Position numbers and translations under genes: made by a program. This document shows, piece after piece, positions 44,401 through 52,920 of a stretch of DNA of 64,000 nt. The number at the start of each line of letters is the position of its first letter. The first letter of the stretch is position 1. The notes beneath the pieces are model-generated. The model saw only the letters and a list, made by a program, of their open reading frames with translations, did no database searches and had not been told where the DNA came from. The stretch comes from Methanoculleus sp. (GTDB lineage: Archaea > Halobacteriota > Methanomicrobia > Methanomicrobiales > Methanoculleaceae), in contig JAHDQM010000014.1 in assembly GCA_018433835.1 (NCBI GenBank), forward strand, positions 91,866 through 155,865, given 5' to 3'.

Positions 44401-47400
44401 AGCTGTCTCTTCCTGTTGTTCTGAACAACAAAAACTGGGAACATTACGAGATTGACCTCACTGAGATAGAGCCTGGCGAACACACCTTCAAGATAGAGTC
44501 ATATATGGAAAGCTGGTGGGGAAATGCCGGATTCTATATCGACAACATCTGGGTGATAAATGATGATGAGGTCCTCAGCGTCGTGAACGTCACGCCGGCT
44601 GAGACCGAAGTTTCGGTGGGAGAAAACACGGCTTTCTCTGCAGAGGCATATACACAGTACGGCGGGCGCCTGCCCGAGACAACGTTCACCTGGTCTTCGT
44701 CCAATGAGGCCGTCGGCACGGTAAACGAGACAGGATACTTCACCGCCCTCGCAACAGGAACGACGACCGTCACCGCCGCCGCGGAGGGCGTGAACGGGAC
44801 CGCGCTGGCGACGGTCACCGGCGGCGTCGCCCCGGTCGCGAACTTCACGGCGAACGTGACCGCCGGCGACGCCCCGCTCCCGGTGCAGTTCAACGACACC
44901 TCGACCGGCGACCCGACCTCCTGGCTCTGGGACTTCGGGGACAACGCAACCAGCGACCAGCAGGACCCGGTCCACACCTACCTGACCGCAGGAACCTACT
45001 CGATCAACCTCACGGTCAGCAACGACCACGGCAGCGGCTCTGAACTGAAGCCCAACTACATCCAGGTCACCGGCGGCTCTTCCGGCGGGGAGGCGCCTGT
45101 TGCCGCATTCACCGCAACGCCGATGAACGGGCCTGCACCGCTCTCCGTCACCTTCACCGACGCCTCGGCCAACGCCCCCACCGCATGGCTATGGGAGTCG
45201 CGGCCGTCCGGAACCGACGAGAGCTGGACTGAATTCTCAACCGAGCAGAGCGCGGCCTACGAATTTGCAGCGGGAGCCTACGACGTCCGGCTCACCGCGA
45301 GCAATGCCGACGGAAACGATACCGCAACAAAGACCCAGTACATCTCGTCCTCCGCAGGAGCGAAACGCCTCGCCACGACTCAGAGCGGCACGGTCTCCGG
45401 CGATCTCTATGTGGGAGCGTCTGGAGAATTCGGCTCCGGGACCTCTTATACGACGAACACGCTCAACCAGACGTTCAACCTCCCGGCCTACACCGACATC
45501 CAGTGGGCACGGCTGTACACGGTCGTATACGCTGCAGGTACGGATAACCGGACGGGAACCGCGACCGTCAAGTTCGACGGCGACGGCGACGGCACCTACG
45601 ATACGCTCGGCACCGAGACCCTTGCCACCGCCGCGGACAACACGGCCAGTGTCTACCCGGTCAACGATCACGTGAACCGCCAGTATTCGGATTACCTGAT
45701 CTGGTACGACGTGACCGATCGCATCGGTTCGCAGAGCCCGAAGGCGGAGGTCGTCTCGACCCCGGTGGCATCGAACTTCGACGGCCGCATCAAAGAACTC
45801 GTCCTCGTGGTCGCCTACAACGACGGCGACGACGACGAAGTGCGCTACTGGGTGAACGACGGGCACGATTACCAGGCGAACGGCGCAGGCGGGGTGACCG
45901 CGACCTTCGCCACCGGCGGACTCGCCGCCGGCTGGACGGATGCAACCCTCCGAAACGTCATGCTCTCTTCCAGAGACGCCCTGTATACGTTCAACGGTGC
46001 CGACTACACGGGCATAACCCCGTCAGGGTACTTTGGGACGAACACCTGGGACGTCGGGAGCGACCTGACCGCCGGCAGCGACAGCACCTTCACCTACGTG
46101 CCGAACGGCGGATCGTACAAGACCACGCTCGCAACGCTTGCCGTGAAGTACCCCGGCCTCGACGCCCCGGTCGCGAACTTCACGGCGGACGTGACGAGCG
46201 GCGACGTCCCGCTCGTCGTTGTGTTCACCGACACCTCGGCCGGCGACCCGACCTCCTGGCTCTGGGACTTCGGGGACAACGCGACCAGCGACCAGCAGGA
46301 CCCGGTCCACACCTACACCGAGGCCGGAACCTACTCAATCAACCTCACGGTCAGCAACGACCACGGCAGCGACTCTGAACTGAAGCCCAACTACATCACC
46401 GTCACCGGCGGCGGCTCCGGCGGGGACGCCCCCGATCTCGCGGTCAGCTCCCTCTCCCCGAACAACGGCGAAGTCTTCTCCGCCTCCGAGAACACCTACG
46501 CGGCAAAGATCGTCAACACCGGCACCGGCGACGCCGGTGCGTTCTCCGTCGAGTTCAACGTCAGCGGGATCGCCGGCACCGTCGCCGTCGCCGACGGCCT
46601 CGCCGCCGGGGCAAACACCACCGTCGCCTGGACCGACGAGACCGTGCGCGAAGCGGACGACGACGTGACGGTCACGGCAACGGCCGACGCAGACGGTGCA
46701 ATTGACGAGGCGAACGAGGAGAACAACCTCCTTACAGTCGAGAAGACCGTCGTCCACAACGGCTACCGCGGCATGCGCTGGACCGACGGCGAGGACATCG
46801 CCACCGCCGCAACCTACGACGTCCGCGGCGACCTCCTCTGGTCGGCAGGCGACAGCGCCTACCTCTCCGCCGGCACCGGCTGGACCGAGTACGCGGTACA
46901 CTGGACGGCCGACGACCTTGCGGTTCCGGCGAACGCGACGATCGAAGGTGCCCGCCTCTACGTCCCCTACACCTGGGACAAGGGCCCGGTCTTCCCGGAG
47001 AACGTCACCCTGACCTTCAACGGCGTGATGGTCGATCAGGACGCCTTCTACGAAGACGAGAAGATGTGGGGCACCTCCTACCCCTACGGCATGACCGTCT
47101 ACGACGTCACCTACGACTTCGATGCCGACGGCAACACCGCGACGCTCACCAACACCCTCCCCGGCGGCGGGAACGTCTCGGTCCGCGGGATGGTCCTCGC
47201 GGTCGTCTACGACGACGGGGTCACCGCCCCGCACACCGTCATCATGAACGAGGGCTTCGACCTCCTCTACGGCGGCGAATCCCAGGGCACCACCCCCGAA
47301 CAGGCGACGGCCTATGCGCCGTTCACCACCCCCCTCGACACCGTCAACGTCCGGAACGCCGCCCTGATCACCGTCGCCCCCGGCGCCGGGCCGACCGAAG

Positions 47401-50039
47401 GTGACCTCCTCTTCAACGACGAGGTCGTCGAGGACGCCTGGAACTACGCGGGCACGAGCCAGATCGGCGTCGACGAGCGCGACGTGACCTCGTTCCTCCT
47501 CCCCAGCGAGAACCTGGCAGGGTTCCGGAGTGACGGCGACTGGATGGAAGCCGCCGCCGCCTTCCTGGTCGTCGAGTACCCGGTCCCGGCCGGCAGCATC
47601 GCCGTCGTCTCGACCCCGACCGGTGCCGAGGTCTGGCTCGACGGGGAAGACACCGGGCAGGTGACCGACTGCTTCCTCGAGGACGTTCCGGTCGGCGAAC
47701 ACGTCGTCACCCTCAAACTCGACGGCTACGCCAACGCCTCGACAACGGTCACGGTCGCCGAAGGCGAGATGGCCGAGGCCGTCCTCGAACTGACCGCCCT
47801 GACCGGCAGCCTGAACGTCACCTCGATCCCCGACGGCGCTGCGATCCTCGTCGACAGCGCGGATACGGGTGAGGTCACCAACGCCACCGTCGACGGGATC
47901 GGCGTCGGCAACCACAACGTCACCCTCAGGAAGGACGGGTATGTCGACGCCGTGGTCGGGGTAACCATCGAGTACAACGAGACCGCAACCCTCCACCTCG
48001 ACCTCATCGAGGCCGTCGGCAGCATCGCCGTCACCTCGACGCCCAACGGCGCCGCGATCTGGCTCGACGGGGAAAACACCGGCCGGACGACCGACGCCAC
48101 CCTCACCGGCATCCCCGCCGGGGAGCATACCGTCACCGTCAGGAAGACCGGATATGCGGACGCCACGGCAACCGTCACGGTCGAACACGGCGAGACCGCA
48201 CCGGTCCACTTCGGTCTTGTCCCACCGACAGGGAACATCGCCGTCACCTCGGCACCCGACGGCGCCTGGATCTTCCTCGACGGCACGGAGACCGGTGAAG
48301 TGACGAACGCCACCCTGACGAACGTCCCGCCCGGCGAACACACGGTCCGTCTCGAACTGGAGGGCTACCTCGATGCCGAGGAGACCGTGACCGTCACTGC
48401 AGGCGGGACCACGGCCTGCCACCTCGACCTCGACAGGGTCGTGGTGATGCCGGTGGCCGGCTTCAGCGCCGACGTGACGAACGGCGCAGCGCCGCTCACC
48501 GTGACGTTCATCGATGCCTCCACAGGAAACGCGACCGCGTGGGCCTGGGACTTCGGCGACGGGGGAACGTCGACCGACCAGAACCCGGTCCACACCTACC
48601 TGACCGCAGGAACCTACACCGTCAGCCTCCGGGCCACGAATGCGGACGGGAGCAACACCGCGGCGAAGACGGGATACATCACTGTGACCCTGCTGCAGGG
48701 CGAACAGAGCAAGGATCTGTTCCTTGACATCCCCGGCTGCACGGTGACACCCGACAGCGGCGGCAGCACGCAGGTCAGCATCAACACCTCCGAAACCGGC
48801 GCCAGGGTGACGGGCAACACCGTCACCATCCCACAGGCAGACTACACCCTGGTCATCGAGACGGAGGACCCCCCCACGGTCGAGGACGGCACGATCACCG
48901 GGACGATCGCAGCCGTCAGGCTTGATACGCAGCCGGTGATCACCGAACTCGATGCGATCGGGACGGTCAGCGCCTCGGTCTCGGTGAACCTGACCGGTCT
49001 TCCCGGGGGGGCCGGCCTCACGACGACCGTCTCGCAGGAGATCTCTCCCGACGCACAGAGCGCGTTCCAGCTCGCCGCCGGCACCGACGGGCTGGACCTC
49101 GGCGATATCGCCTACACCATGAACATCGTGAGAACGAACCTCGAGAACGGCCAGGACATCACCGGTGCCACGATCCGGATGACGGTCAGTCCCGCGTGGG
49201 TTGCCGACCACGGCGGCGTGGATGCCGTCAGGATCATCCGGTCCGCCGAGGACGGCACGAAAGAAGTCCTCGCGACAAGGCTCGTCGGCACCGATGCCGG
49301 CGGGAACATGGTCTTCGAGGCTGCATCACCGAACGGCCTCTCGATCTTCGGACTGGCCGCCGTCTCGGCAACAGCGCAGGCGCAGACCTCCTCCGGGAGC
49401 AGCAGCAGCAGCGGCCGTACCTCGACCGCGGTCGATGCGGCGAACGACCTCATGCCCGGCGAGAGCGTCACCCTCGCGATGGACAGGACGGCAGTCTCGG
49501 CGATCACCCTCACCGCGAAGAACGCGATCGAGGAGATCATGGTGACCGCGGCGAAGGGCTCGCTCCCGCGGTCTGCCGAACCCCCGGCGGACACGGTCTA
49601 CCAGTACGTCCAGGCGACCCTCTACAAGGCAGCCGAAGAGGACCTCAGCGCGGTCCGGGTCCGGTTCGCCGTGCCGAACACCTGGCTCGACGAGCACGGG
49701 TACACGGCGAACCAAATCATGCTGCTCCGGTACGCCGAAGGCGCATGGCAGGAGGCTCCGGTCGAGGTGCTCGGCGAAGAGAACGGCAACACCGTTTTCG
49801 CCGCAGACACCGGGGGATTCGGCCTCTTTGCGATCGCGGCGGCCGGACAGGCTCCCGGCGGGACGGCCGGCACGACGCCGCAGACCATCGCGGCGGAGAC
49901 GCCGGTCGGGGCAGAGGCCGCGGGAACCACGGCAACGCCGACCGGCACGGTCCCGGCGACGCCGCAGACCACCCCCCTCCCGGTCTGGACGGCACTTCTG
50001 GCGCTCACGGTCCTCCTCCTGGTGAGGAGGAGACTCTGA
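41418..50039 (+). CDS. Giant mosaic surface protein, 2873 residues (NosD/PKD/CARDB/DUF3344/PEGA)
   Basis: Approximate domain order: signal peptide 1-25; right-handed beta-helix of NosD type 26-340 (NVIHNNTISG, NTITRNSIVNNTDAGIRVYS); PKD 342-425; CARDB 428-545; DUF3344 558-818; PKD 821-905; jelly-roll-like 908-1050; Big_2 1053-1135; PKD 1136-1221; PKD 1225-1311; DUF3344 1315-1581; PKD 1583-1668; CARDB 1670-1781; DUF3344 1785-2056; four PEGA repeats 2057-2341; PKD 2345-2425; PGF-pre-PGF-like 2427-2650 and again 2675-2810; Thr-rich stalk; C-terminal membrane helix 2853-2869 with RRRL. It is anchored at the cell surface and exposes a long stack of adhesion-type domains, presumably for attachment or sheath structure. 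The tail lacks a clear PGF motif (PLPVWTALLAL instead). The beta-helix and jelly-roll parts are AT-richer than the rest. GGAGCT before ATG 41418 supports the start. Confidence 0.9.
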   Translation: MQRTFQIFCIAILLCMSALAAPVAAATLTVAADGSGDYTSVKAAVDAASQEDMIYIKSGIYSESTQIIVSNPDITIRGEGADKVTLILGGNPMSLQASGCHVEDLKFQGHISGILIENTAPNCVVRNNLFVNPDVAVTVRSSYNIVDNNVILNPVQTYGGVYVISTAEFNVIHNNTISGATGSYGAYLRGASNLFENNTIKDGSSYGLYVRGGNNTITRNSIVNNTDAGIRVYSAGPDNRIYLNTVSGNAGTVVLGSTPPTSIFWVSPDPVDYTYNGTPRSAILGNYWGSDYSGGDADGDGIGDEVFTVPDSLGSDTAPLMGVWQNGTILDGGPATIPPFAEFTATPTSGQAPLTVTFTSYSSGPGMITSYAWDFENNGAIDSTEQNPSHIYTAGGLYTVNLTVTGPAGSDTMVKTGYITVISAGADLAVSAGPTSASSPYPDLFAHYSPNTISATITNAGTEDATGFDVTFLVDGNGTTVNVPEGLAAGNSTVVSVADSADRRVGDSVPIMVTVDAENAIAESDETNNQYTYEAAVIYNGYAGWRWGDGPDITTKRIYELKGDVLHSFGDSDYTGIDTTGSTITWTETDLPIPEGATVKEARLYVPYTWDKQNWYAPDNVTMTFNGATIPYETHYGESKNWGTYPEPFGLMIYNVTDQFDPAGNNAFMNTTGRSPYYGYLPIRGMNLVVVYEDTNSTEKLIYLNDGFDMLFASSIYYTTPETATAYAPFTGAGIAMDRVEAATLTTSVTRGSARGMMLFNGVSYPSYWAPGQGEIGLNTTDITPYLTAANNTVMFRSQNEGLGIEAYLAILKVDYRGEATIPVANFTANVTNGDAPLAVQFNDTSTGSPTAWTWDFENNGMIDSTERNPVWTYASAGNYSVNLTVTNAAGTDTKVKTDYITVTGSSLPWQDPCESLDEWTCINSDLINTTVYEGNYSIGCDPSQFTSGSDIYASAERKIDIPEGAKTLRFEALSLSTNYVYNSWVKVFLDGDEKLSLPVVLNNKNWEHYEIDLTEIEPGEHTFKIESYMESWWGNAGFYIDNIWVINDDEVLSVVNVTPAETEVSVGENTAFSAEAYTQYGGRLPETTFTWSSSNEAVGTVNETGYFTALATGTTTVTAAAEGVNGTALATVTGGVAPVANFTANVTAGDAPLPVQFNDTSTGDPTSWLWDFGDNATSDQQDPVHTYLTAGTYSINLTVSNDHGSGSELKPNYIQVTGGSSGGEAPVAAFTATPMNGPAPLSVTFTDASANAPTAWLWESRPSGTDESWTEFSTEQSAAYEFAAGAYDVRLTASNADGNDTATKTQYISSSAGAKRLATTQSGTVSGDLYVGASGEFGSGTSYTTNTLNQTFNLPAYTDIQWARLYTVVYAAGTDNRTGTATVKFDGDGDGTYDTLGTETLATAADNTASVYPVNDHVNRQYSDYLIWYDVTDRIGSQSPKAEVVSTPVASNFDGRIKELVLVVAYNDGDDDEVRYWVNDGHDYQANGAGGVTATFATGGLAAGWTDATLRNVMLSSRDALYTFNGADYTGITPSGYFGTNTWDVGSDLTAGSDSTFTYVPNGGSYKTTLATLAVKYPGLDAPVANFTADVTSGDVPLVVVFTDTSAGDPTSWLWDFGDNATSDQQDPVHTYTEAGTYSINLTVSNDHGSDSELKPNYITVTGGGSGGDAPDLAVSSLSPNNGEVFSASENTYAAKIVNTGTGDAGAFSVEFNVSGIAGTVAVADGLAAGANTTVAWTDETVREADDDVTVTATADADGAIDEANEENNLLTVEKTVVHNGYRGMRWTDGEDIATAATYDVRGDLLWSAGDSAYLSAGTGWTEYAVHWTADDLAVPANATIEGARLYVPYTWDKGPVFPENVTLTFNGVMVDQDAFYEDEKMWGTSYPYGMTVYDVTYDFDADGNTATLTNTLPGGGNVSVRGMVLAVVYDDGVTAPHTVIMNEGFDLLYGGESQGTTPEQATAYAPFTTPLDTVNVRNAALITVAPGAGPTEGDLLFNDEVVEDAWNYAGTSQIGVDERDVTSFLLPSENLAGFRSDGDWMEAAAAFLVVEYPVPAGSIAVVSTPTGAEVWLDGEDTGQVTDCFLEDVPVGEHVVTLKLDGYANASTTVTVAEGEMAEAVLELTALTGSLNVTSIPDGAAILVDSADTGEVTNATVDGIGVGNHNVTLRKDGYVDAVVGVTIEYNETATLHLDLIEAVGSIAVTSTPNGAAIWLDGENTGRTTDATLTGIPAGEHTVTVRKTGYADATATVTVEHGETAPVHFGLVPPTGNIAVTSAPDGAWIFLDGTETGEVTNATLTNVPPGEHTVRLELEGYLDAEETVTVTAGGTTACHLDLDRVVVMPVAGFSADVTNGAAPLTVTFIDASTGNATAWAWDFGDGGTSTDQNPVHTYLTAGTYTVSLRATNADGSNTAAKTGYITVTLLQGEQSKDLFLDIPGCTVTPDSGGSTQVSINTSETGARVTGNTVTIPQADYTLVIETEDPPTVEDGTITGTIAAVRLDTQPVITELDAIGTVSASVSVNLTGLPGGAGLTTTVSQEISPDAQSAFQLAAGTDGLDLGDIAYTMNIVRTNLENGQDITGATIRMTVSPAWVADHGGVDAVRIIRSAEDGTKEVLATRLVGTDAGGNMVFEAASPNGLSIFGLAAVSATAQAQTSSGSSSSSGRTSTAVDAANDLMPGESVTLAMDRTAVSAITLTAKNAIEEIMVTAAKGSLPRSAEPPADTVYQYVQATLYKAAEEDLSAVRVRFAVPNTWLDEHGYTANQIMLLRYAEGAWQEAPVEVLGEENGNTVFAADTGGFGLFAIAAAGQAPGGTAGTTPQTIAAETPVGAEAAGTTATPTGTVPATPQTTPLPVWTALLALTVLLLVRRRL
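44894..45076 (+). repeat. Internal direct repeat in the giant gene, copy 1 (PKD)
   Basis: 183 bp that match 46229-46411 at roughly 169 positions without gaps, exactly 445 codons apart. It encodes the same PKD domain (WLWDFGDNATSDQQDPVHTY). Confidence 0.85.
46229..46411 (+). repeat. Internal direct repeat in the giant gene, copy 2 (PKD)
   Basis: Partner of 44894-45076. Differences cluster in about nine bases around 46318. Confidence 0.85.
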
Positions 50040-50041
50040 CC

Positions 50042-50053
50042 CCCTCTCTTTTT
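50042..50053 (+). terminator. T-rich terminator after the giant gene
   Basis: CCCTCTCTTTTT directly after the stop codon, in the 84-nt gap to the convergent Gate-domain gene. Confidence 0.5.
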
Positions 50054-50123
50054 GTCGTTGTGATCATCCCGGAATACCTCTGCCGAGAGAGACAGCCACC
50101 GATACCGCTCTGCCCCAACACCC

Positions 50124-51059
50124 TCAGAACAGAATCATCACCAGCGCGACCGTGACCACCTTCGCGGCCATGCTCGCCGCGTACGTGACCAGCGCCACCC
50201 TGATGCCGAACCGGCCGAAGAGCGAGAGGTAGAGCGGCACGGAGTACTTGACGTAGATCATGGTGATGACCACCATGCTCCCGAGGACGAGCGTGACGAG
50301 CGCCGTCTTGAGCGTGAGGATGCCGTTATCGAGCAGGGACGCAACGATCGCGTAGCCTGCCGAGAAGTGGACGAACTGCGCCACGAGCGCCGCGGCACTC
50401 TCGCCGGGGAGGCCGACGGCCCTGAGGAGTGGGTCGAACGCGGCGGCGACGGCGTCCATGATCTCCGTCGCGGAGAGAAGGGAGAAGACGATCAGCGCGG
50501 CCAGGGTGATGGGAACGACCCGCCGGAGTGTCGGAACCGCCTTCCTGCACCCGGCAAGGACGACCTCCCGGTTGAGAACGAGAGCGGCCGCGGGTGCGGA
50601 AGGTGCCAGAGCAGACGCGCACCCGGGGTTTGCGAGAAACCGGCGGCTGTAGAGGAGGGCAACAAACGCCTGGATGCCGCTCGAGAAGAGGTTCAACCCC
50701 GTGTAGATCGCCCCGATTACGGGTCCGAGGAGGACCAGGGCCGCAGGGAGCTGGACCCGGAAGAGCGATTCCCCAAGCACCACCGGGAAGGTGCCCATGA
50801 TGAGTACCGGGATCACCTCCCGCTCCGTCACCTTCCCGTCGTGATAGTATTCGGCGAGCATCGACTTGCCTGCCGTGGCGTTGACCCCCATGGCGACGAC
50901 CGAGAGGATGCACGCGTCGGAGAGGCCGGAGACCCTGCAAAACGGCCCGGTGAACGATGAAAGCCGGGAAAAGACCCCGGTCTCGGCAAGGATGTTCGCG
51001 ACGACGATGCCCGCGGTTACCAGCAGGACGGCGTTCACCACGGAGGAGATCACCGGCAT
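50124..51059 (-). CDS. Nucleoside-recognition (Gate) domain membrane protein
   Basis: This 311-residue polytopic membrane protein has about eight helices. The Gate-type sequence (MGVNATAGKSMLAEYYHDG, MGTFPVVLGESLFRVQLPA, GYAIVASLLDNGILTLKTAL) resembles spore maturation protein A/B and nucleoside transporter core domains. Archaeal members are of unknown function; nucleoside or ion transport is a guess. ATG 51059 is preceded by GGAGGGGG at a slightly long spacing of 11 nt. It is a single gene, convergent with the giant surface gene and divergent from the pilin-like pair. Confidence 0.8.
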   Translation of the reverse strand: MPVISSVVNAVLLVTAGIVVANILAETGVFSRLSSFTGPFCRVSGLSDACILSVVAMGVNATAGKSMLAEYYHDGKVTEREVIPVLIMGTFPVVLGESLFRVQLPAALVLLGPVIGAIYTGLNLFSSGIQAFVALLYSRRFLANPGCASALAPSAPAAALVLNREVVLAGCRKAVPTLRRVVPITLAALIVFSLLSATEIMDAVAAAFDPLLRAVGLPGESAAALVAQFVHFSAGYAIVASLLDNGILTLKTALVTLVLGSMVVITMIYVKYSVPLYLSLFGRFGIRVALVTYAASMAAKVVTVALVMILF

Positions 51060-51592
51060 GCCGGATACAGCCCCCTCCTAACTCCGTCAGCCACTCTCCA
51101 CACTCCCGACAACCTCAGTAATACGATCTATTATAATTTATATAATAAGTATTACCACCCCTATCGTTGATAGAACCTGCAGGAAGTACCCGTTCTGCCC
51201 GGCACCGTGCCGGTGCGGCCGACGCGGGATCGACCGCCATTGCCACTGCGCAGGAGAAGACCGTGCCCAGAGAAGCATCTGCAGACGTATCGCAAACACC
51301 GAACTGAATTCAGGAAACAAGTGATGACATTGTTGTGGCACCGGGAACAGGATTCGACACGAGATGACGGAACTACCCCAACTGCAGGATTCCCGTTCGG
51401 GATGCTCGACAGTATCAAAGCGCTGGCCGCACGCATCAGGGCGCGACAGGACGCGCGGGCGACAGACGCCCCCCTCGACAGTCCGGCCCCCCCACCGTCG
51501 GCGACGGTACGATCGCGTCCTACTACGTCGCCGTCTTCGCCGCATCGCTCGGAAACCTCCTCCCCACCGAGCGTGCGCCGACGGTCACCGTC
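51060..51592. other. Intergenic region, 533 nt, with promoter and a possible lost gene start
   Basis: 51129-51149 is AT-rich (TTATAATTTATATAATAAG) and is the best promoter in the gap, on either strand. From about 51,400 on, all three forward frames are open in part and none looks like the N-terminus of a pilin. The frame of the next gene is open from 51368 but has no start codon before 51593, and becomes protein-like only from about 51490 (TVGDGTIASYYVAVFAASLG). Confidence 0.45.
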
Positions 51593-51844
51593 ATGATGGC
51601 CAGCACGACGGACAACGTCACGCTCTACCATAAGGGCAGCGACTGGGTGCGGGCGGCCGACCTCGAGGTCATCGTCTCGAACGCCACCGCGACCCGGAAG
51701 TATCGCTCTGATATGTTCGTCCTGTCGCCTGAAAAGCAGGTCTTCGACCTCGGGAGCAGCATCGTCGTGCCGTACCAGCCCGGCGACAGACAGGTGCGCC
51801 TCGTCATGCCGCGGGCGGTCCTCTTTTCCGGGGAGGTGCGGTGA
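51593..51844 (+). CDS. Pilin-like protein, apparently missing its N-terminus
   Basis: The 83-residue frame from ATG 51593 reads as the beta-strand C-terminal domain of an archaeal type IV pilin-like protein (VTLYHKGSDWVRAADLEVIV, QPGDRQVRLVMPRAVLFSGE). The same frame is open upstream and contains ASYYVAVFAASLGNLLPTER, which could be the end of the pilin hydrophobic helix, but no start codon or class III signal is found. A run of seven C at 51487-51493 is where a frameshift could have separated the two parts. The stop is directly followed by ATG 51845, so this gene and the next form a transcriptional pair. It could be a degenerate gene or a sequencing error. Confidence 0.5.
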   Translation: MMASTTDNVTLYHKGSDWVRAADLEVIVSNATATRKYRSDMFVLSPEKQVFDLGSSIVVPYQPGDRQVRLVMPRAVLFSGEVR

Positions 51845-52762
51845 ATGGACGAACGCGCCGTCACGCCGGTCGTCGCGGCGATGCTCCTCCTCGCCGTCCT
51901 GGTGATGTTCCTCTCAGCCTACAACGCCATCGTCGTCCCCTCGCTCAAGCAGCAGGCGGAGGTGGAGCACCTGCACGCGGTCGAGGAGTCGTTCCTTGCG
52001 TTCGAGTCGGACATTACCACCGTTGCGGCACTCAAACAGGACCTGCAACTCTCAAAACGCATTCCCCTCGGCGGGGGCGGGACGATCCTCGACCCGGTCA
52101 GGTCGGGGGGGACGCTCCGGGTCTTCGAGGATCCGGGGGGCCCGCTTGCCAGCGTGACCCTGAACGGGACGACCTACAACTGCAACCTGACGAACTTCTC
52201 CTACACCCCGATCGGCAGTTTCTGGCGCGACCAGGGGTATGCCTGGCAGTACGGCTACACCAACGTCACCGGGGGAGTTCTCCAGACACCGCTCGAGTAC
52301 CCGGATATGGACGAGGTCCGTAAGGCTGCAGAGACCTCGGGGTTCGCCGCCTCGCTCATCGGGATCGAGCACGAAGGCACAGGGAATACCTGCACCGCCG
52401 TCAGGATATCGCTCGTGACGTTCGAGCCCGGAGAGCGTACTTTCGCGAGCGGGAACGGCGTGGGGACGCTCTCCCTGGATGCGTCGGTGGAGGATATACC
52501 GGTCAACCTGACAGCCACCGGATCCTCAGAAACTATCGGGATCGCGGTTAACACGAGTCTCCCGGTCCCAATGAACAAGTCATTACGGCAGAAGTGCAAC
52601 GAGACACTCTCCGAGATGAATGGAACCTACGATAACGTCAAAAACTACGCGACCATATCCGAAGACGGCTGGGACCAGGTGACGCTCTCCTTCGACGAAG
52701 GTCATGCGCCCGAGCGTGTAACACTGCGCCGGGTCAGGGTAGCCGTCTCGGCCCTGGGGTGA
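51845..52762 (+). CDS. Archaeal type IV pilin-like secreted protein
   Basis: This 305-residue protein has a short charged leader and hydrophobic helix at the N-terminus (MDERAVTPVVAAMLLLAVLV), the layout of archaeal type IV pilins cut by PibD/EppA-type peptidase before the helix. A large, mostly beta ectodomain follows with many N-glycosylation sequons (NGT, NLT, NFS, NVT). It is longer than structural pilins, so it may be a minor or adhesive pilin. It starts immediately after the stop of the truncated pilin-like gene, with GAGGTG upstream. No assembly ATPase or membrane platform gene is nearby. Confidence 0.75.
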   Translation: MDERAVTPVVAAMLLLAVLVMFLSAYNAIVVPSLKQQAEVEHLHAVEESFLAFESDITTVAALKQDLQLSKRIPLGGGGTILDPVRSGGTLRVFEDPGGPLASVTLNGTTYNCNLTNFSYTPIGSFWRDQGYAWQYGYTNVTGGVLQTPLEYPDMDEVRKAAETSGFAASLIGIEHEGTGNTCTAVRISLVTFEPGERTFASGNGVGTLSLDASVEDIPVNLTATGSSETIGIAVNTSLPVPMNKSLRQKCNETLSEMNGTYDNVKNYATISEDGWDQVTLSFDEGHAPERVTLRRVRVAVSALG

Positions 52763-52821
52763 TGTATTCCGACCGAAATCGCCCAAGTAGCCCACATTTT
52801 GCGCCGGCCGGTGTACACACA

Positions 52822-52829
52822 TTTTATAG
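52822..52829 (+). promoter_or_regulatory. TATA-like box before the AsnB-like/gat operon
   Basis: TTTTATAG in the 158-nt gap, about 92-99 nt before ATG 52921. It is the best promoter candidate for the AsnB-like-gatCAB operon. Confidence 0.4.
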
Positions 52830-52920
52830 TTCAACAGTGCAAACACTGAAACTGATCCGTTTTTTGGGGCGATCGCATACCGCGGGAGCCTCATGGCAAT
52901 AACCTGCCGGATTACGAAAT

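Noticed and set aside
46335..49211. A 958-codon open frame on the minus strand within the giant gene
   Set aside because: It is antisense to PKD, CARDB and PEGA domains; the translation has no recognisable domain and is explained by high GC3 on the coding strand.
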